From Thamnaconus septentrionalis (Eukaryota; Chordata; Actinopteri; Tetraodontiformes; Monacanthidae): DNA of 64,000 nt. This document shows positions 13,304 to 25,330 of this stretch, in pieces; the first letter of the stretch is position 1, and every line of letters starts with the position of its first letter. Below the pieces are notes generated by a model, which made no database searches, was not told where the DNA came from, and saw only the letters and a program-made list of their open reading frames with translations. The stretch spans positions 1,926,629 to 1,990,628 of the forward strand of contig CM020505.1 in the NCBI GenBank assembly GCA_009823395.1, read 5' to 3'. The translations under genes were made by a program, and so were the position numbers.

Positions 13304-15270
13304 TAAACCTAGTATCGCCAGTTTCTGGCAAAGCCCCAAAATTGTTTTGATGCTGTCAAACGTCGCAATATTACAGATTTGATGCAAGACCCAATATGAT
13401 TCTCTTAAAAATACAAATGAACTAAAATAATTGAAAGTAATATTTACCGTATATTATCTAATATATACCTTATTAAGTATCCTTTTAAACTGAATTAATG
13501 TACATTATTAATCTACCTCTAGGACAAACACCATCGATAAACAATCCGAGCATGTCTTATTGGCAGCTAAGAAGCTGGTGAAGTTGGAAACAAAAAACTG
13601 TGAACTTGCATCAGTTTGCAGACAGTGTCAATTGAAAACTTGCACCTACATACAAAGACAACTTGTAGGCTCAGCCCATGTGACAAATGTAGAAAATCAC
13701 TGTGCTGTTGGTAATTTTGCTCATTAATCAACAAGCACTTTACCTTAGGAAAAGCTCAAGTCCTTATATAAATATACACATAACTTTCATGCACACACAT
13801 ACTATGTAAACATAGCATCAGCAGAAAATGCAATCGATTGCGACATAATTTGTTTGATATGTATTTTGTTAAGCTTACATTAGTTTGTGAAATTGACCGA
13901 AAATGCCATACCAAATTCAGTCAATGCATTTATATATATTCCATAGTATCACCAAGACCAGCGTGATTTAATTCACAAATAAGTCAGCTCTGCTTTACTG
14001 TGCTTTAGCACAGAAAGCAAAACCCCGCACCACCAAAAAATAATTAGTGTGCCTATATTTAAACCTCCAAAAAAAACCTGGTATTATAATTTATTAATAT
14101 TCTAGTGTTTGTTTTAACGTTGTCAATCCAAGAGGCAATCCGTGGCTATTTGTTGGGGCGAACCAACAGATATGTCACAAAAACAGCACCTCACGGAAAT
14201 GAGCTTCACATCACGTCAGTCATTCCTCAGTGTGTGTGAATGCCTGCTCTCCACTGCCCTCCTTCCAGATAACCATCAGCAGATGATCAGCCCCAGTTCC
14301 TTCCGCCAGGTCCTCAGGCCTTTTAACCATGGTAAAAAATACAACAAAAAAAAACAGACAAATACTCAAGCGCCAAGCATGCTCGCCGCTCTCTTTCCTG
14401 TCTCTCGTCGCAAACTAAAATCATTTTTAACAGTCTCACGTGAAATGAAATGCAAAGTTCTTGCTAAGTGTTTGAATGATGTTTTCCTGCTGACCTTTTT
14501 TGTTGCCACTTTGCCTTTTCTGTGTCCTTGTGTGTCGCTTTTGAAGGAGTGAAAGGCCACTGGCAAAATTGTTTGAGGAAGAGCTGTGTGGAGGCTTTGG
14601 GTTCCTTTGAAAGTAGTGTGTGGTGTGTGCTTGTTTGCGTGCATGTGTCCGTGTGTGCATGTATGTCAGTTTGTTCTTTGTTTGCATTGAGTCCAACTCT
14701 ACACTATCCCGAGCAGGTTTTGTTTTTTTGCCAGTCAGTTTCAGCTGCTTTGTTGTTAATGACATAAACAACAGGTGCAACAATGAGACCACCCTCTCCC
14801 TGTTACAGTCAATATTAACTATTGTCATTGTGTTTTTGCTCTAGCAAAATTATGGGCAGCCTTCTTTATTGTTTGCAGTTTTCTTTAGTCATAGTTGGTG
14901 TACCCCAAGAAATTACAGTGTAATGGTATTACAACTTGTAATTGAAATCCCCATGGGCTTGACACAGACACAAATGAATAAAATTATTCATGCTCAAACC
15001 ACCCACATCATTGACGGGAATGATGAAGGGCTTTGCCCTGTTGTTCTGCTCCGACATACCTGAAATTAGATTGGAAAGTGACAAGAGGGAGGGTGATATA
15101 CCAGGTGGGAGGAAAGAGATGGATCGAGGTGGCTGTAACATAAGAAATAGAGAGGAATGATGTGGAAAAAGAATGATCGGGCCAGCGATGGTGGAACTGT
15201 GGAATGATAATGGAGAAGATAAAACTGTTGGTTTGGGATGCTGTTGATGTGTGCAAGAAGAGGGGAAGAC

Positions 15271-15297
15271 GAGGAGAGGAGAGGAGAGGAGAGGAGA
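15271..15297. repeat. (GAGGA)n microsatellite
   Basis: About five tandem gagga pentamers, embedded in a purine-rich strand. Confidence 0.9.
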
Positions 15298-15410
15298 ACC
15301 AGTGCTGTGTTGTATTAACAGGGGGATTAGAGGAAAAGGTAATTGCCGTGTGTGAAGAAGCTGCAGCTCAGTGTGTCCTTGTTTGAAAGACCTCATGTTG
15401 TGTCGTACAG

Positions 15411-15562
15411 GTAAGAAGGTCAGCAAGGTCTCGGTTGCTGGCCCCGCTGCCACCCTGCTGGAAGCTTCAGATGTAGCCTTGTTGACTAAAAGAGCTCCGG
15501 GCTTCGGCCTGTCACTGCGGGCGTCGTGCTCGCTGCCAGCCTCCCAAAGCAAACAAAGCTAA
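15411..15562 (+). CDS. candidate alternative last exon of diaph3
   Basis: After a tgtcgtacag acceptor-like site, a frame compatible with the phase-1 DAD donor stays open for about 50 codons to a TAA at 15560-15562. It begins GKKVSKVSVAGPAATLLEAS and ends SLPASQSKQS. Its local GC content and codon choice are more gene-like than the surrounding intron. The AG.A.T.LL.AS...LTK pattern loosely recalls the post-DAD tail of DIAPH1, but this could be chance. The same site also fits a splice donor (cag|gtaaga). There is no polyadenylation evidence. Confidence 0.2.
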
Positions 15563-15943
15563 TTACTTTTCTCTGCCCAGCCCTCAGTATCAGTGCAGCC
15601 TCTCGGTGCCCATTCATCTTAATTTTCTCCCTCTCTGCCATCTGCCTCCTAAATAACTCTCCTCCTTATTTTCCTACTATCCCATATCCCCTCTGTCTTC
15701 TTCTATACTCTCATGGCCTGACAATGGCCCTCCCAAAACATAATTGCCTGTTATTGGTAAGTTGTCTCCACTTCCCCTGCCTCGCCTCCTCTCACTCGTC
15801 TCCTTCCCTTCCCACTCTGCCACAGCGATCCAGGCTATAATTGCCCTGGGCTTAGTCACGGGACGGGGTGAAAAACCCAGCGGAATCTCCGAGTCTAGGT
15901 GGGAGGTGATCAGGTTTAGTCAGCTGCACCAGCACTTAAACAG

Positions 15944-15969
15944 CCCCCCCCCCCCCACCCCCACCCACC
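15944..15969. repeat. poly-C tract
   Basis: About 14 consecutive C followed by accccca-type repeats. It is simple sequence and may form an i-motif or, on the other strand, a G-quadruplex. Confidence 0.9.
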
Positions 15970-15989
15970 CGCACACCATCGCAGATTTA

Positions 15990-16400
15990 AATGCCCTTTA
16001 ATAATTGATCTCAAGGGTGTTGCCACAGCGCAGTGGAGCAGCAAAGAGAATTAAAACAGAAACATCTGTGAAAGACGATCCCGTAATTAGTGATGAAAAG
16101 GAGATTTTTGGTTGGTCAATATCAACATTCGTGATGCCATTAAGCTCATGCACCAAGGGAGGCTTGAGCCCACCAGTCTGTTGTCTGCTGAGACAAATTA
16201 AAGGCCCGATAAATTGTTCTACCCATCATAAAAGTTTAATGAGACAAGGGAGCAGTTTGATCATGTCTGCGCTGCTTTGTAGTCCCGATAAGCATGGATG
16301 CCCCGTGATTGAAAATAAGATTTGACTGATTTCCTGTTAATCTCCCTCTAATTCGTTAAATGTCAAGAGGCTCCAACTGTTCTCCTCCCTTTTTCCCTCT
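15990..16400. promoter_or_regulatory. candidate conserved non-coding element
   Basis: This is a non-repetitive stretch with many homeodomain-like cores (ataattgatc, gagaattaaaac, gtaattagtg, acaaattaaagg) and the runs tcataaaagtttaatgag and ttgatcatg. Its base composition and lack of sustained coding frames resemble vertebrate developmental enhancers inside large introns. This is inference from texture only. Confidence 0.25.
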
Positions 16401-17365
16401 TCTTCCCCTCCACAGCAAGTCTAAAGTTTATGTTCAAGCTACCTATTTTCTCCCAAACCTGAAAATGTCTTGGCACACTTTCACAGCAGCCGGCAGCTAG
16501 TGTCTTAAGCTCTGCATGTCGTCTCAGTCAGAGCACACACACAATAAGGTACTCACACACCTGCAGATTTCTGGGGCTGGAGGTAAAGCAGGGTTTGCTG
16601 TAGCCAGACTAAGAAGCTTGGGCGGTGGCAGGGTGGGGTGTGGGGGGGTCCTTGGCATTCTAAATCAGATTGGGCTCCACAGAATAATGGATTGATGGTG
16701 GTAAGTTGCACAAGTGTAAGATACCTGAATGTGCAAGTTGAATATATAAAGCACACTTTGCAAAACTTGTCTACTGGTGCTGACTGCTAATTTAAAAGCT
16801 TTTAAGCCTTCATTATGGCCTTTTCTGACTCTGAATATGGGATGTGGATCACATTGCACCATTTTTATTTATTTTTTTATTGATGTTGTGTTAGGCAGAA
16901 TTTGAAGAGCCTCAAACTGTTGGAGATGACAACACTCAGAGGTGCATTATAATTGCGTCTATAATTGCGTCTCTTCTTTATGGATGGAGTCTTTAGAGTC
17001 GCATCATTTGCAGGGGATTATTGCTACAGGTGTTTCAGTATGAACGCAACCTAGTCATTATTCATGTGTGATATGACTCTTTACTGGAGCTTGAAATTGA
17101 TGTAAAGGTCAGTTCACAAAGTCAACAAATCCCTTAACGAATGGGTACATTTCCTTATGCACCGGGAAACATCAACGTAAAAGCAAACATTTACGTAGCC
17201 ACTGTAGAGGTTAAGGTTGGAATCACACATGTGATCACATTTGCTAAATTTATACTTCTGCTTAAAATGGCAGCTGCATCTTTTAGTAGCAACAGTTGGT
17301 ATGCATGGTGGATGGACTGTAACTCGTTTGATTCCATTAGTGATTTGAACTGCAATGTCTTCTAC

Positions 17366-17560
17366 AGCAGTGGTTCTCAACTGGTCTGACTTCAGGATGG
17401 ACCATCACCTCTTAATGACAAGCCCTGACCCAAATCAGAGAACTTCAGAACACTCACTTAATCACTGTTCTAGAGACTGTGCTCTCCTTCTAGAAAATGA
17501 TGATAACAATATTGAGTATATTGAGAGGTTTAAATAAAGTTTTCATGCTTGTATGTTTCA
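17366..17560. mobile_element. possible hAT-type remnant
   Basis: The sequence cagtggttctcaactggtc at 17369 resembles the 'CAGNGGTTCTCAAAC' terminus common to vertebrate hAT elements. No convincing opposite end was found, so this is one end of an eroded copy at best. Confidence 0.3.
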
Positions 17561-18639
17561 CAGCTCATCTGAAAGACATTTGGAGAAAAACTAACTGAGG
17601 GTCAGTTTTTCCAGATTCCTGAGGCAGGAAATCTTGTGTTAGATGCCTCTCCTTTTGATGGGGGCTCTTATAGACTGTCATCTGCAGATCCGACTTCAGG
17701 CTTGTCTATACTGCAGTGTTGCCTGGGGCTCTCTCATCCCTCATTCACATCCCTATCTCCAAATGTAAACCTGTCATGAAGAAAACTACCCATCCCACCC
17801 AAGTTCCTCACTTGACTGCATACTTGTCGACTGCTCTGCCTTTATTCTTTGACTTTGCACCATTTTAGTACCGAAACCTGCTGGTTTAGTTCAAAGCTGC
17901 GTTCTCTGTAGCCTTCCCTCCACCAGGCAATTAACAGTGTTTAAGAGTGGAATTTGTTTCACTTGAGTTAATCTCTGCTGTAATCTAGCAATTGTCACAC
18001 ATTGTATTTTTCATTGCTGGATTTGGCTGGTGGTTTAGATGTTGGGAGGCAACTGCATATCCAGATGGGAAAATGCACCAGGATTTTCTTTTGTCTGCCC
18101 ACCTAAAGTGCTGTTTTCAGTGTGTGCAGACACAGCCTGAGCCCTGTGCACAATTGAACAGATGGAGCAAAAGGACACCTTAACAAAGTGTTTAGTGTAA
18201 TTAGGTCCAACCTGTGCAGTGGGACTTGTGGAATAGTAAATGAGGGATGTCAAGAAAATGAACAAGACATAGAAAGTGGTGTACAGCATTTGGAGCAAAG
18301 ATTTGCAGCCTCTTAAAAACCTGCTTGTACTACGAATGGTAGCCAGAGGAAGCTGAGGATTGTTGACGTTCAGCTTTAATTTTCTTTCTTACGTCTCTGC
18401 TTTAATTTGATGTGCAAACTCTCTAATTTATGTCGGTTTTTATAAAAATCTCTGCATGGGAAATACAAAGTAAAACCTATGTGCAAAGTTGAAGATGTAC
18501 GTAGGATTTAGTCTGGATTCACTTTTTATAATCTGACTTTATAGTACTTTTGAAACTCTTGAGTGTCATTGTTCTTTCTCCTCTGTCTTTTTGTCTCTTT
18601 CCATCTTCATCCTTCTTTATCAAGAACCTCTTATGTACA

Positions 18640-18900
18640 TGATTGAGACAAGGCTTTTGCATAGTACTCTAGTTAATAATGCAGTGAGGAATGAAGTCAT
18701 TTTCACCGAGGCTTTGTGCTAATTAAATTATACAGCAGCCTTATCGCCCAGCCACACACGTCCCTGTTCCTCCCACATTAACCAGCACCAGCAGTCATAT
18801 GGCATAGCTGTCAGGAGAAGTCTGAGGGAGGTGATTAGATGAAGTCCTGTTGTTGTGGGAGGGAAATTAGACGATCAAGCCTTTTATCTATACTATCTAC
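18640..18900. promoter_or_regulatory. candidate conserved non-coding element
   Basis: The segment has tagttaataatgcag and tgctaattaaattata cores, then agcagtcatatggcatagc. It has no coding frame and no repeat signature. Low-confidence call from motif density. Confidence 0.18.
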
Positions 18901-20337
18901 AAAAATGAGCTATTTGAGTCCGCTTTCTGAGGTAACACCTTCTGTAAAGGGATGTTAGAAGTGAGGGGGATGAATGCCCTCCCCCTCATTACATCACCCT
19001 TTATTTTATCTTGACACACATTTTTTTCATTCCTATTTTGCTGGCACTCTGTCTGTTTCAGCGCTTTGAGCTAACAATTGCGACAAAGCACACCATGGGC
19101 CTTTGCAGATTTAGCCGCTGCTCTGTTTGCCTCGGTTACTATGGTTGCCACTCACTTGTCTTGTTTGTGGTTAAAGCATTTAGTATTTGGGAGTGACAAA
19201 AAAATGATAATGTGTATCTTAAAATTCAAGACACCTTCTACTCACACGTCTTTCCTCACTGGTGCAGACGCTCTAAGTGCCGCGACAAGAGTTTCCACAC
19301 CAGCAGAGCAGGAAGGCCAGCCCTTAGGCAGCAGAATCTATTTGATGCTGGACTCCTCCTCAGAGAGTAAAATTCGGGCTTTGCTGATCTGCTTTTATCC
19401 CTCCCCTTTTATATTCATACACTCACTCATTCACGCTTAAAGGCTGTGCACAGCCACATTCACTTGAACTCTACCCTGAAAATGCACAACCTTCAGCCAT
19501 AGGGCCTTTGTCTGTATCTCTGGCCTTAAAGCTAGCACTACCTTTGATTGGCTTCCCCAAGGGTACAAATTAGCAAACAGACTTAAGTGGTTGTGCGAAG
19601 CAATACTCACTCTCAATACTCGCTCATATTCACGCCCCTCGAGCTTGTGATGTTTTCCTGTCAGCTGAGATGTAGGTTTTTGATTTAATGCAACGTTTCA
19701 TTGAAATGTATTTATGCGGAAGCCCTCCGAGTGGCATTAGATTTAGTCTACCACTGTTAAATTATTAGTTTAATTAATGTTGTCTTTTTTTTTCTTGTGT
19801 CAGGAAAGCTTACTCTCGTAGAAAAGGTTAAATATTGAGGATTCTTATTCCTTTTGGACCCATTGAGTTTCATTTATCTTCAACGTTCATTGCCCTTTTC
19901 CTTGCTAGGGTCTACATCAGTGTTAATGCTCACTGTTTAACAGCACAATGACAGAAGGGAATTTAATGGAAATTTGTTCTGGAAAGAGTAAGAAAAAACA
20001 GAAAAAAGTATAATAAGGTGTTAGTGAGTGTTGGCTTTCTTAGACTATTGAACTTCCAGCAAGTCTTTACTTTTAGGACCTCTTTCCTTTCCTTAAAGGT
20101 TGAGAGTTGGATATACTTATAAGGTTTAGGGTAGGCAAAATTTAAGCATCCCTGGCAGGTTTCTGTCAGGCAGACTTTTGTTTTTTGGTAGCCTGATATG
20201 AATTTAATTTGAACATGAAAGGCAAATCACTCTGTCAGCCAGTTCAACTTTTCCTATTAGTACAATAAGCTGCATGCCACTCATGATAGTAAAACATCCA
20301 TCCTATCTGTTTACTACCATGTCTCCTGCATTCAGTG

Positions 20338-20567
20338 GTTGCTGGAGCCCATCCCAGCTGTCTGTTGGCAAAGGTGGGGTAACGCCCTGGACAAGTCCCC
20401 AGTTTATCGCCACAAAGAAAGAAACAAACGTTCACACTCACACCTGCAGCCAATTTAGAGTTCCCAAATCGCCTGACATGCATGTTTTTGGGCCGTGGGA
20501 GACAGCCAGAGTGAACCCACTCAGACATAAGAAGAACATGCCGACTCCCCACAGAAAAATCCCAAGC
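20338..20567 (-). repeat. V-SINE superfamily copy, reverse orientation, truncated
   Basis: Read on the minus strand, this segment has the V-SINE core and tail. It contains the complements of the 'catgttcttc/cccgtgtctgcgtgg' region (here degraded), of 'cccaaaaacatgcatgt' and of 'ccagctgggatgggctcc'. It lacks the tRNA-like head. It abuts another repeat at about 20568-20715. The copy is more diverged than the one at 23132. Confidence 0.8.
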
Positions 20568-20715
20568 CTTGCCAAAGTCAAAGTTAAAGTCCCAGTGATT
20601 CTCGCATCCCGATGGATGCGAAATTTGTCCTCCGCATTTGACCCATCTCCTGAGGGAGTGGTGGGCAGCATCGGTGCCGCGCCTGGGAATCACCGGGTGA
20701 TCTAATATGTCAGGT
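20568..20715. repeat. teleost interspersed repeat (unnamed)
   Basis: The sequence tcctccgcatttgacccatc, followed by gggagtggtgggcagc and ccgcgcctgggaa, matches my memory of a frequent fish repeat with 'catttgacccatcccc...ggagcagtgggcagc'. It directly follows the truncated V-SINE, so one element probably inserted beside or into the other. Confidence 0.6.
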
Positions 20716-23131
20716 GGGGATCAGATCAACTTTTTTCAGAAACATATTGAGGCCAAAATGGCAGACCCACGTAGGCCACTACCAATAAACATGATCAAAA
20801 ACGTATAATTATACTTTCCCTTCAGATTCAATACACTGAAGAAAGTGGACAGAACAAATATTGTATTTCACTAATTCAGCCAGTTAAGCACTGCCACGTT
20901 TTGGCAGCCTCAATGGAAAATGTATTTTCCCATTGATGTCAGGATAGCGACACCTTGATATATGTTACCCGTGCTGTGGTTAATTTGCAAAACAAAATGT
21001 CCTAAGGTCTGAAAACATATTGAGTCATTACTGCCCGGAGGACTGTGGAAAATGTCTTGGTCTAAACTGTAATTATGTTAATATATTTATTTATATCATA
21101 TTTAACTGAATAATTCATTCAAATGACAACAATCTGCAATGAAAGGCATGGGTGTAAATGACTGAAGATTACTATTACATCCATGAAATCACACATGGGT
21201 CGTGACATCATCATGGTGTTGTGGACTGTGGCAAAAAGAAATATTAATTCATTATTTTCTGAGCATTTAGTTCAGTTTACCCTAATTTTGATTCTTTGGA
21301 CTTGTTTCTGAAGCTTCGATTGATGGCAGTGTCATTGTCTCCCAGTCACATTTTTGTAGTTGTCAGTAAACAGAGCATCATTTTCCAAAACATATTGTGT
21401 GTAGCATGATAGAGCTAACTTGCCTCTCAACTCATTGCCAACTTTGTAAACAGAAGACTATCAACTCCATATCCACCCCTGATGTACAGTTATGTTTGTG
21501 GCATGCAAACATAGTAAGAATGATGGAAAAATCAATGTGAGTGGCAGCTGAGTGGTGACTGCCTTCAAATATATTTATTTATTATGAAATTATCAAAGAA
21601 TATACTGTGGTACATCTGGCTTAGAGTTGATTTGTATAATAGTATTTTGAAAACTAAATGTTAGGGTAATTGATTGTTTAAAACCTTAGTGCAAGTTTTG
21701 ATTAAACAGAAAACATAATAAGCATTTCTGCAGTCTTTATTATTGTTCTGGATTTTGGGCCATGGCATTGATGGAATTTTTTTTTGATTTGTACACAAAC
21801 CTGATTATTCTTCCGAACAGAGAGGTAATTAGATGGGCTATTTCAGATGCTAATTACAATGGCAAGACAAAAGTGACCGCCCCAGTGTACTTCACTTGTA
21901 GGTCTGCTTTTTGTAAACACAAACAGCCACAAACACATACTCATATGCACACAGACTCTAGTCAGGCTGCAGAAATAACTCCAGCCAAACACAATCACTT
22001 ATGATGTTTGATGTGGTTTGCTTTGCATTTGCTGTCTGAAATAATAGAAAATTGCTCTTTCCCTCTTTTGTACATTTTCTGACATTGTCAACACAGAGCA
22101 GAATGTACAAGATTGCTTGGAATTAGCTGATTGCATTGCGTAGACTGTTTTGTCAACTTTATTGTTCTCAAATATATTATTCAAAAGAAAAGAAAGGTAA
22201 CATGCATTTCAATTTTCTATCTGGTCTTGCTTCATTATTTTTATTTTTTTTTCTGTTTTGAATACACAGTCGCCCCGGCTTGAAGTGCACGTTTTTAAAG
22301 TGGTTGTTGACAATTGTTTTTCAATACACCACAGGGTGCTGCCTGTACCCATCATTATTAATTTACCTAGGGACATGGTGTGTTTCAGGTCTGAACATTG
22401 GACACCCCATCGCAGGTCACCCAAACCTGACCCATGTCAACACAAGTGTGCTCTTGTGTCAGTATTCCGCCCTCACATCTAAATCAAAGCAAGCATGGCT
22501 GTACACAATAGATGATGCAGTATGAAATCTGGCAAGATGGATGTTTTTGGGATGTCATAAGAAAAAACAATCTATTGTCAGTGGATGTGTTGCACATCAA
22601 TACATAGTCACCACGTTGTGGTCTAAATAAGTTAAATGGACCTAACTGATGTTTAATTGGTTTCTTCTTTCTGTATGTATTGACAGTTTGTACTTGGTTG
22701 CACTGACGGCTGCGAGAGCGAGTAGGGTGGGAAATTTGTGTCCAGGCTTAGTACAGGAGAACAGTCCAAGAAAAAAAAACAATTCTGTCAGTTTTATGCT
22801 CACATAGATATGGACACAAGCACATTTCCCTGAGATACTGTTCATCCTTATTGCGCCCCCATCCCTCCTCCCAGTGGTAGCATCAGATTTCCTGGTCTCC
22901 ATAGTCTCAAAGTACTCAAAGTATGAGTGTTCGTTCATGAACAAGACTTATATACCAAGGAAGGTTTTAGAGAGAAGAAGCATGTCTCCTTGTAAATCAT
23001 CCACCACATTCATCTAATCATTCTCAGTGAGCAGACGGGAACTCTGACAATGTAAGGTTTTGGGGCTAGAGCAGAGAAGACATGATTTATCTGTGAGGTG
23101 CATAATAATACTGAGCCTCAGTATGAGACAG

Positions 23132-23504
23132 GACACGGTGGCGCAGTGGTTAGCGCTGCCGCCTCACAGCAAGAAGGTCGTGGGTTCGATTCCGGGGCCC
23201 GGACCTGTGACCTTTCTGTGTGGAGTTTGCATGTTCTCCCCGTGTCTGCGTGGGTTCTCTCCGGGTTCTCCGGCTTCCTCCCACAGTCCAAAAACATGCA
23301 TGTGAGGTCAATTGAATATTCTAAATTGTCCGTAGGTGTGCATGTGAGTGTGAATGGTTGTTTGTCTCGATGTGGCCCTGCGATGAACTGGCAACTTGTC
23401 CAGGGTGTCACCCTGCCTTTGCCCTAAGACAGCTGGGGTAGGCTCCAGCAGACCCCCGTGACCCTGAATTGGAATAAGCGGGTATAGAAGATGAATGAAT
23501 GAGT
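23132..23504 (+). repeat. V-SINE superfamily SINE, near full length
   Basis: This is a tRNA-derived SINE with Pol III box A tggcgcagtgg at 23139-23149 and box B ggttcgattcc at 23183-23193. After the head come the vertebrate-conserved core (tggagtttgcatgttctccc, cgtgggttctctccggg), the 'ccaaaaacatgcatgtgagg' block and a LINE-derived tail ending gcgggtatagaagatgaatg. Imperfect flanking duplications are visible (agtatgagacag before, agtatgggagag after). Both internal promoter boxes are intact, so the copy is relatively young. It is not a tRNA gene, because no cloverleaf continues beyond the B box. Confidence 0.93.
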
Positions 23505-23570
23505 ATGGGAGAGAGATAGGCTGAACTAATGGATGAACATTTTATGAAACATTCAAAAAAGAGCTGGGTT

Positions 23571-23596
23571 GTTAGACAGTTAGACAGTTAGACACC
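23571..23596. repeat. short tandem repeat (gttagaca)3
   Basis: Three near-identical 8-9 bp units (gttagacag) lie in tandem. A second local duplication, tatagacaatg twice, lies at about 23630-23652. Confidence 0.8.
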
Positions 23597-24839
23597 CTGG
23601 GTGAATGAATTGGATTTGTGTGAAGTTTTGTATAGACAATGTATAGACAATGTTGCAATGGTTTCATTCATTAATTATGAATTTATTTTAATTTGTTTGA
23701 GACTTGGTTGTGCCATGTGAATAACCATATTCAACATCAATGTTGCCCTTCAAGCTTCTTGGTCAGCTCTGCCTCATTGCAAAAACAATTTTCATCAGAA
23801 ATATGTGACTAAATGTGTGTGGGGGTTTTTTTTCCCCATGTATTTTTATAATTACCTGTCTCAGGTGTTAGTGAAAGGAGAATGATGTGCTCCAAAATAG
23901 ATCAGACAAAGAAGAAAGGCTCTGATCTTCTTCTGGATGGGTAGTGGAATTAAATAACAAGACACGTGATGTTAACGCACAGTGCTTTTCATGTGCAAAT
24001 TCAGCTTCACACACTGACAGTTTACGCTGGCTGTGTACACGAATTGTTTGGAGATGTCTTTCTTTATTATTTATTTTTTTTTTTTTTTTTAAAGAAATTA
24101 GTCATTATTTCCTATTTTGTTCCAGTTCCCAAGACCTTGATGGATTGGTTCTTTGAAGAAACAGGGGTAAAGGCGTTGGCATCCACTTTATTCAACCTAA
24201 ATGATTCTATTTGAAGATTTAAACAGAGATAAATAAATATCAAAATATAACCACCACAGTGCCGCTCACTTCTACTGCAGCTGTTGTATTGATTTACGTA
24301 CCCTTCTGTACTTTAGATGTGCCTAATAGGTGCTTTAAAGGCAGGACATGAATGAAAGGTGGTGATTTAAAAAAAAAAAAAAAAAGTTCAGTTATTTTTC
24401 TACCTTTATACTATTCATTCCTTTATATATGTAGTGTCTATACCTCATATCTTTATTATAGCATGCTGTTTATTAAGAAAGTATACTTTCCTTGTTTCTT
24501 TCATGTATGAAAGAAATGCTCCAGTGTTGGTCCATTTGTACTGTCTTGTTCTTATTAATTTGTTTTCAGTAATGGTGACAGTGCCTCACACATTTGACAA
24601 ATATATGTAGGCCCTTTTGTTGACACCCTGTAAGGCCCCCTTTTTTTTTTTTTTTTTTGCTTCTCCTCTGAGCCATCCCAACCTGATGCATGGGTGCAGT
24701 GACAGCAGACAGCTCTCAATCTTGTCTGAGTGCCTCAAATTCATAGAAAAGCAGGTGGGCTGTATTTCCAGTCAGAGCTTTACAAATTTGCAGGCTCTTG
24801 CTTCTACTCGGAACGTTTAACTACTCTCTAAAGACACAG

Positions 24840-25330
24840 AACTGTTTTGAATGCTAGAGGATTTTCAAGAGAGAAAGAATGCTTCTAATTATCTGTCATT
24901 TATAAACCATTGACATTCCATTTAGACGTGATTAACTTTCCCTTTCTATTTCACACTCCATAATTAGTTTGCAATGATAACGTCTCAGCTTAATTACAGA
25001 TATATTTGAATGGACTTTTCCTTGCAATCAGAATTTAGTCAGACTGTTTTGACATATGAAATTAACATTAGCATTACAAACATTTCTCACATACCAGAAT
25101 ACATTGACAATTTCTGAATTAACAGAAACTTCTCACACGCATAAATACAAATGTTAATAATTAAACCCTCCAGTGCTAAATTGACTCTGCAATGGATCTA
25201 TGCTTCCTAAAAGCAGATTAATTGGAAACGGTTCCTCCATGAGAAGAATTGAAAAGGATGGATAAACTGTATTTGGGCACGTGTTCAGTTTGAGGAACAT
25301 TGCACGGGCCTTTCACTGCATCATCTCATG
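24840..25330. promoter_or_regulatory. candidate conserved non-coding element
   Basis: The segment is strongly AT-rich but not simple sequence. It has many TAAT/ATTA cores (ctaattatctg, gtgattaac, ccataattag, cttaattacag, gttaataattaaac, cagattaattgg). Dense homeodomain-type sites without any repeat signature are typical of conserved enhancers in vertebrate gene deserts and giant introns. No alignment was available. Confidence 0.27.

Noticed and set aside
14929..15552. 207-codon minus-strand open frame, one of the longest in the window
   Set aside because: The predicted product is Ser/Leu/Pro-rich low complexity derived from purine-rich plus-strand DNA including the GAGGA repeat. It has no domain and no splice or promoter context, and it overlaps the better plus-strand candidate exon at 15411.
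23132..23210. tRNA gene based on A and B boxes
   Set aside because: The boxes belong to a SINE head. The downstream sequence is the V-SINE core and no acceptor stem closes.
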